This document shows positions 61,172-64,000 of a stretch of DNA of 64,000 nucleotides, piece by piece. Location: NCBI GenBank assembly GCA_951799425.1, contig OX637395.1:40291173-40355172 (forward strand). The letters run 5' to 3'. This stretch comes from Ilex aquifolium (taxonomy: Eukaryota > Streptophyta > Magnoliopsida > Aquifoliales > Aquifoliaceae). Every line of letters begins with the position of its first letter. The stretch's first letter is position 1. The notes under the pieces are model-generated. The model ran no database searches. It saw nothing but the letters and a program-made list of their open reading frames with translations, and had not been told where the DNA came from. The translations under genes and the position numbers were made by a program.

Positions 61172-62265
61172 ACAGAGGACAGGAAGAGGAAGATGAATTG
61201 CAGAGAATTGGGAAGACCGTAAAACCCTCTCTCTCTCTCTCTCTCTCTAAATGGGCGCCACTTTTTTGGATTTGAAACTTTTGAATTCAAAAAGTTGCTT
61301 TGTATGCCTACTACGGCTAGGTTCTACTATTAACAAAGTAAAGGAGTTGGTAATAATATTGGTACCATTTTTCTCGTGTTAAAACTTTATTAATTTGAAT
61401 TTGTGTTGAGTGTTAGTCAATATTAATTTTAACTATTTAATTAATCTTGTCACGTTCTGATATATACTTAACTTATTAAGCGATCTTATTGTGCTGAGTT
61501 CAACACACACAATCTATAAACTTAATGTCAGAAATCTCTCTCTCAACCAAATCCACCATATATATGTTCTATATAAACTAAAATTTCACTTGACTCACAA
61601 GCTAATAAAATAAAAATTCATATAGAACTAGATCAATAAATAGAAAAAAAAAGTAGGAATTTTTTAGATAAAGTCCAAACTAAACAAATGGTTTTATCAC
61701 GTGAAAATCAAATTTTACGTGTTTGACAATAAATTGACTCGATTAATTGTCTGTATGAGGTTTTTTGTGTTTTTTTTAAGTCCATGTCTCTAGTCAACCC
61801 TAATTCATTAACTTTCTGTTAAATTCATGTCGTGTTAAAAATAATCACCCTTAAAGAGGAATATTATTAAATTTTCATTGATTTATACTACACTTCTATT
61901 AAGTACTTTTTCTTGCCAAAAATAAAATTCAATTCTGTAATTTGGCCTGCAATCCTTCAATTTTGTAGGTTTAATTTGCATTTTTGAAAGGAAAACGTTA
62001 TGATGCATTAAGCACAATTGCTTTGCAATATTCAAGTTATGATATAGCTATGCATTTTTTTTTTTTTTGGTACAGACCAATCTATTGAGCCTACTTCAAA
62101 AACAAAATAGGTTGAAGGCAGTGAAGGTACATAGGGAGATTAATTTAGGTCTCCAAAATGCCAAGGATAATGATTTATTTTCATCATAGAAATCTTGCTA
62201 CAACAATTTTAGCTTCTTTTTTTCCTTTTTCTCGGGTCATGGCACATAATAGCTGGCCTTATTTC
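61172..62265. other. Upstream region of the B3 gene and intergenic DNA
   Basis: A (CT)n tract at about 61229-61248 lies upstream of the B3 gene start. The rest is AT-rich with no gene. It includes a T-run at 62056-62068 that may be the tail of the minus-strand SINE beyond it. Confidence 0.55.
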
Positions 62266-62455
62266 ACAAGATTGGTACACAAAAATCGTACTCAGTGCAC
62301 GAGACTCCTGTCATCCATTACAAGGTCTGATGAAGATTAGATGTACACAACCTTACCTCTGCACACAAAAATGTTATTTTTGTGACTTGAATCCGTGACC
62401 TCCAGGTCACAATGGAGCAACATTACCGTTACATCAAATTCCGTGACAAGGTTCG
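62266..62455 (-). mobile_element. tRNA-derived SINE (Au-like), minus strand
   Basis: On the minus strand the element begins near TTGATGTAACGGTAATGTTG (A box of the RNA polymerase III promoter) and continues CTCCATTGTGACCTGGAGGT. The B box GGATTCAAGTC is at about 62383-62393. CAGAGGTAAGGTTGTGTACA follows, with TCTAATCTTCATCAGACC. This order of phrases is what I remember of the plant Au-type SINE family. The tail end was not fixed precisely. Confidence 0.75.
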
Positions 62456-63029
62456 TACATGGCTATATATATATATACCTTTCTTGGCTTTTTGGCAAAG
62501 TTAAAGTGTACATGGCCATATATAGAGACAGCATACTAGTGATTTTCTTCAAAATCATTGCTCTGTTACAAAAGAATTTACGAGTTGTCAAGGACATTTC
62601 AAGCAATCAGTTCAAACTTCTTCTGATTATATGAAGATGTTGGTGTTAGTGTAGTTCTGCAAAATCACATGTACACTCACAACATACATCAACTTCCATA
62701 TAGAGAATCAGTCTCTTTCCGTAACAAAAGCTCATGCTCTGCCAATATTTACCTTTGGAGCATCAGCTCTAGCATCAAGCCCTTCGGTCACCTTCTGTTC
62801 TTCAAAATGCTTTGCCTTTTCTCTTCTCTTTTGCAAAAAAAAAAAAACAAGTTTCTACTAAGCTTATATTCTCGTTTGATCTTTGAACCCCGTTTCAGTC
62901 AACTGCAAGTCCGACAAGCTGATCCATCTGAGCTCTTAACTTCTCAATGGATTTCTAGGTTTGTAACAAATCACAAAATTTACCATCTAGGAGACAAGAT
63001 TGCAAGCTCCAATCCAAACCTTTAGCAGC

Positions 63030-63594
63030 CTATCTACAGGGGATGCCATTGAGAAGATGATCATGTGAATAAGAACTTTGACAGCAGAACTCATTGTCTT
63101 GAAAGTTGTTGGAGATTTCAGAGTCTACAATGAAACATTTCAGGATTCATAAAGATTCGCTCAATACGAGACATAAAATTTGATCCTAAATTTTGCATAC
63201 CTTCGAAAACCTCCGAGCCAAAACCAATGCTGTTATTTTCAGGTCTATCCGCTTCAAGGCCACTGTTAGTACTTGATACCCTTGGGAAAATCTTTTGAAT
63301 ATTCCCTTGGGGTTGATGGATGTCTAAAGGAAAAGGCTCGTCACACTTCTTGGCTTTTCTCCGCATCTTACTACCTTTCTGTACATAATCTTTTTTCCAA
63401 GTTCGGCATCCAAAGAGAACAAAGCGAAAAATACAAAACCACTTTTGAGGCCACTTATAAGAAAAGCACACAGCACACACAAACAAAGAGGAAAAATTCT
63501 CACCAGAATCTGTTCTTTTTGCATAAGCATCTAAATTCATAAGGCAAAGGGCCGCATCTACCTCATCTAAGCCATACACTCTAACTACGTTCAC
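63030..63594 (-). CDS. 3' exons of an unidentified plant gene
   Basis: Exon 63594-63504 follows a TTTATAG acceptor, reads VNVVRVYGLDEVDAALCLMN, LDAYAKRTDSG, and ends at a GTGAGA donor. The last exon, 63124-63030, joins the middle one at a GTATGC donor (after 63201) and a TTGTAG acceptor. It reads DSEISNNFQDNEFCCQSSYS and ends IPCR and TAG. The middle exon (to 63201) reads RRKAKKCDEPFPLDIHQPQG and NSIGFGSEVF. Its upstream border is unclear: the obvious TACAG acceptor near 63380 would be out of phase, so an alternative acceptor a few bases away must be used, or a part is missing. I do not recognise the protein. A LINE relic lies upstream, so the gene may be interrupted. Confidence 0.55.
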
Positions 63595-63789
63595 CTATAA
63601 AAGAGGCAGTGTGATAATCAAGCTTACAATCTATAATCTTCCGAGAGAAAGAAGTGTAGGGGATGCATCAGACAACCATCAATGGAATGCAGTCATTTCA
63701 GTATTTCCTTTACAAAAAATTGTTTATGACCCATTAGCCTAAAGCGAGATCAGACAATATCTAACCATCAAATTATGCAGGTCTTCCGA

Positions 63790-64000
63790 GACCTGTGCCT
63801 TCTTAATGCAGTTTGACAACAACCTGATCGCCCATTCAAGCAGATTTTATAAACTCTATGTTTCTCATATAATATATGCTGATGATGTGCTCATTTTCAC
63901 AGATAGTCTGTGCCCTTGGCCATCAACTAGAATGAGTTTCACAGCTGGGCAGGTCTTGGGATTGATAAAGCCAAATGCTCAACATCATCCCAGGCCACCA
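63790..64000 (+). pseudogene. LINE reverse-transcriptase relic, frameshifted and cut by the window edge
   Basis: SHIIYADDVLIFTDS begins at 63863 with the YADD catalytic box at 63875-63886. AGLGIDKAKCS begins at 63949 in a different frame (offset two bases). In plant LINE reverse transcriptases the box YADDxLIF is followed by SGLxINxxKS, so both pieces belong to one ancestral domain separated by an indel. Upstream, 63600-63790 shows nothing clear. Confidence 0.75.

Noticed and set aside
1-64000. tRNA or rRNA genes
   Set aside because: No cloverleaf or conserved ribosomal phrase was recognised apart from the SINE's tRNA-like head and a tRNA-Met primer-like site; a tRNAscan run would be decisive.

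Overview
The window is nuclear DNA of a flowering plant, most likely a eudicot. Its genes are split by many AT-rich GT-AG introns, the encoded proteins are plant-specific in architecture, and the spaces between them hold typical plant transposable elements: PIF/Harbinger- and hAT-like MITEs, Ty3/Gypsy fragments, a tRNA-derived SINE, a LINE relic and a PF20167-type transposon protein. Exon coordinates below were assembled by hand from splice sites, reading phase and remembered family sequences. No database search was run.

Layout. 1-3800: a transposon protein gene runs off the left edge on the minus strand, followed by two tandem arrays (211-bp and 180-bp units) full of paired GATCGATC palindromes. 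3.9-9.1 kb: 3' exons of an unidentified minus-strand gene, with a Tourist-like MITE (TAA target duplication) carrying a long TA/CA/TG microsatellite. 10-14.7 kb: low-complexity and repeat DNA holding two broken host genes on the minus strand, a truncated PPR-DYW gene and a small conserved gene with a one-base frameshift. 14.8-23.3 kb: a complete 21-exon RAD54 gene (plus strand, 941 codons before the stop) with an E2F-like site just upstream. 26.0-27.4 kb: a small two-exon plant gene of unknown function. 31.0-55.9 kb: a 25-kb, 18-exon gene encoding a 634-residue fusion of a short-chain dehydrogenase (SDR) and a zinc-free medium-chain reductase (MDR), like Arabidopsis NQR. Its introns hold a 2-kb inverted repeat, decoy splice-site repeats, tandem duplications and a nest of retroelements and MITEs. 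58.7-61.1 kb: a minus-strand B3-domain gene, convergent with the fusion gene, containing an apparent GC-AG intron and two MITEs. 62.3-64.0 kb: a SINE, the 3' exons of another unidentified minus-strand gene, and a frameshifted LINE reverse-transcriptase relic.

How the genes relate. RAD54 (homologous-recombination motor), the small gene and the B3 gene recall a neighbourhood I remember around Arabidopsis AT3G19184-AT3G19210. The NQR-like fusion and B3 gene recall a second one near AT1G49475-AT1G49670. The window may keep an ancestral order that Arabidopsis split between duplicated segments; this is recollection and needs a synteny check. No operon-like cooperation is expected in a plant. The main observations are the 21-bp-phased GATCGATC pairs shared by two different satellites, the SDR-MDR fusion whose halves resemble consecutive prostaglandin-type catabolic enzymes, and the heavily invaded introns of that gene.
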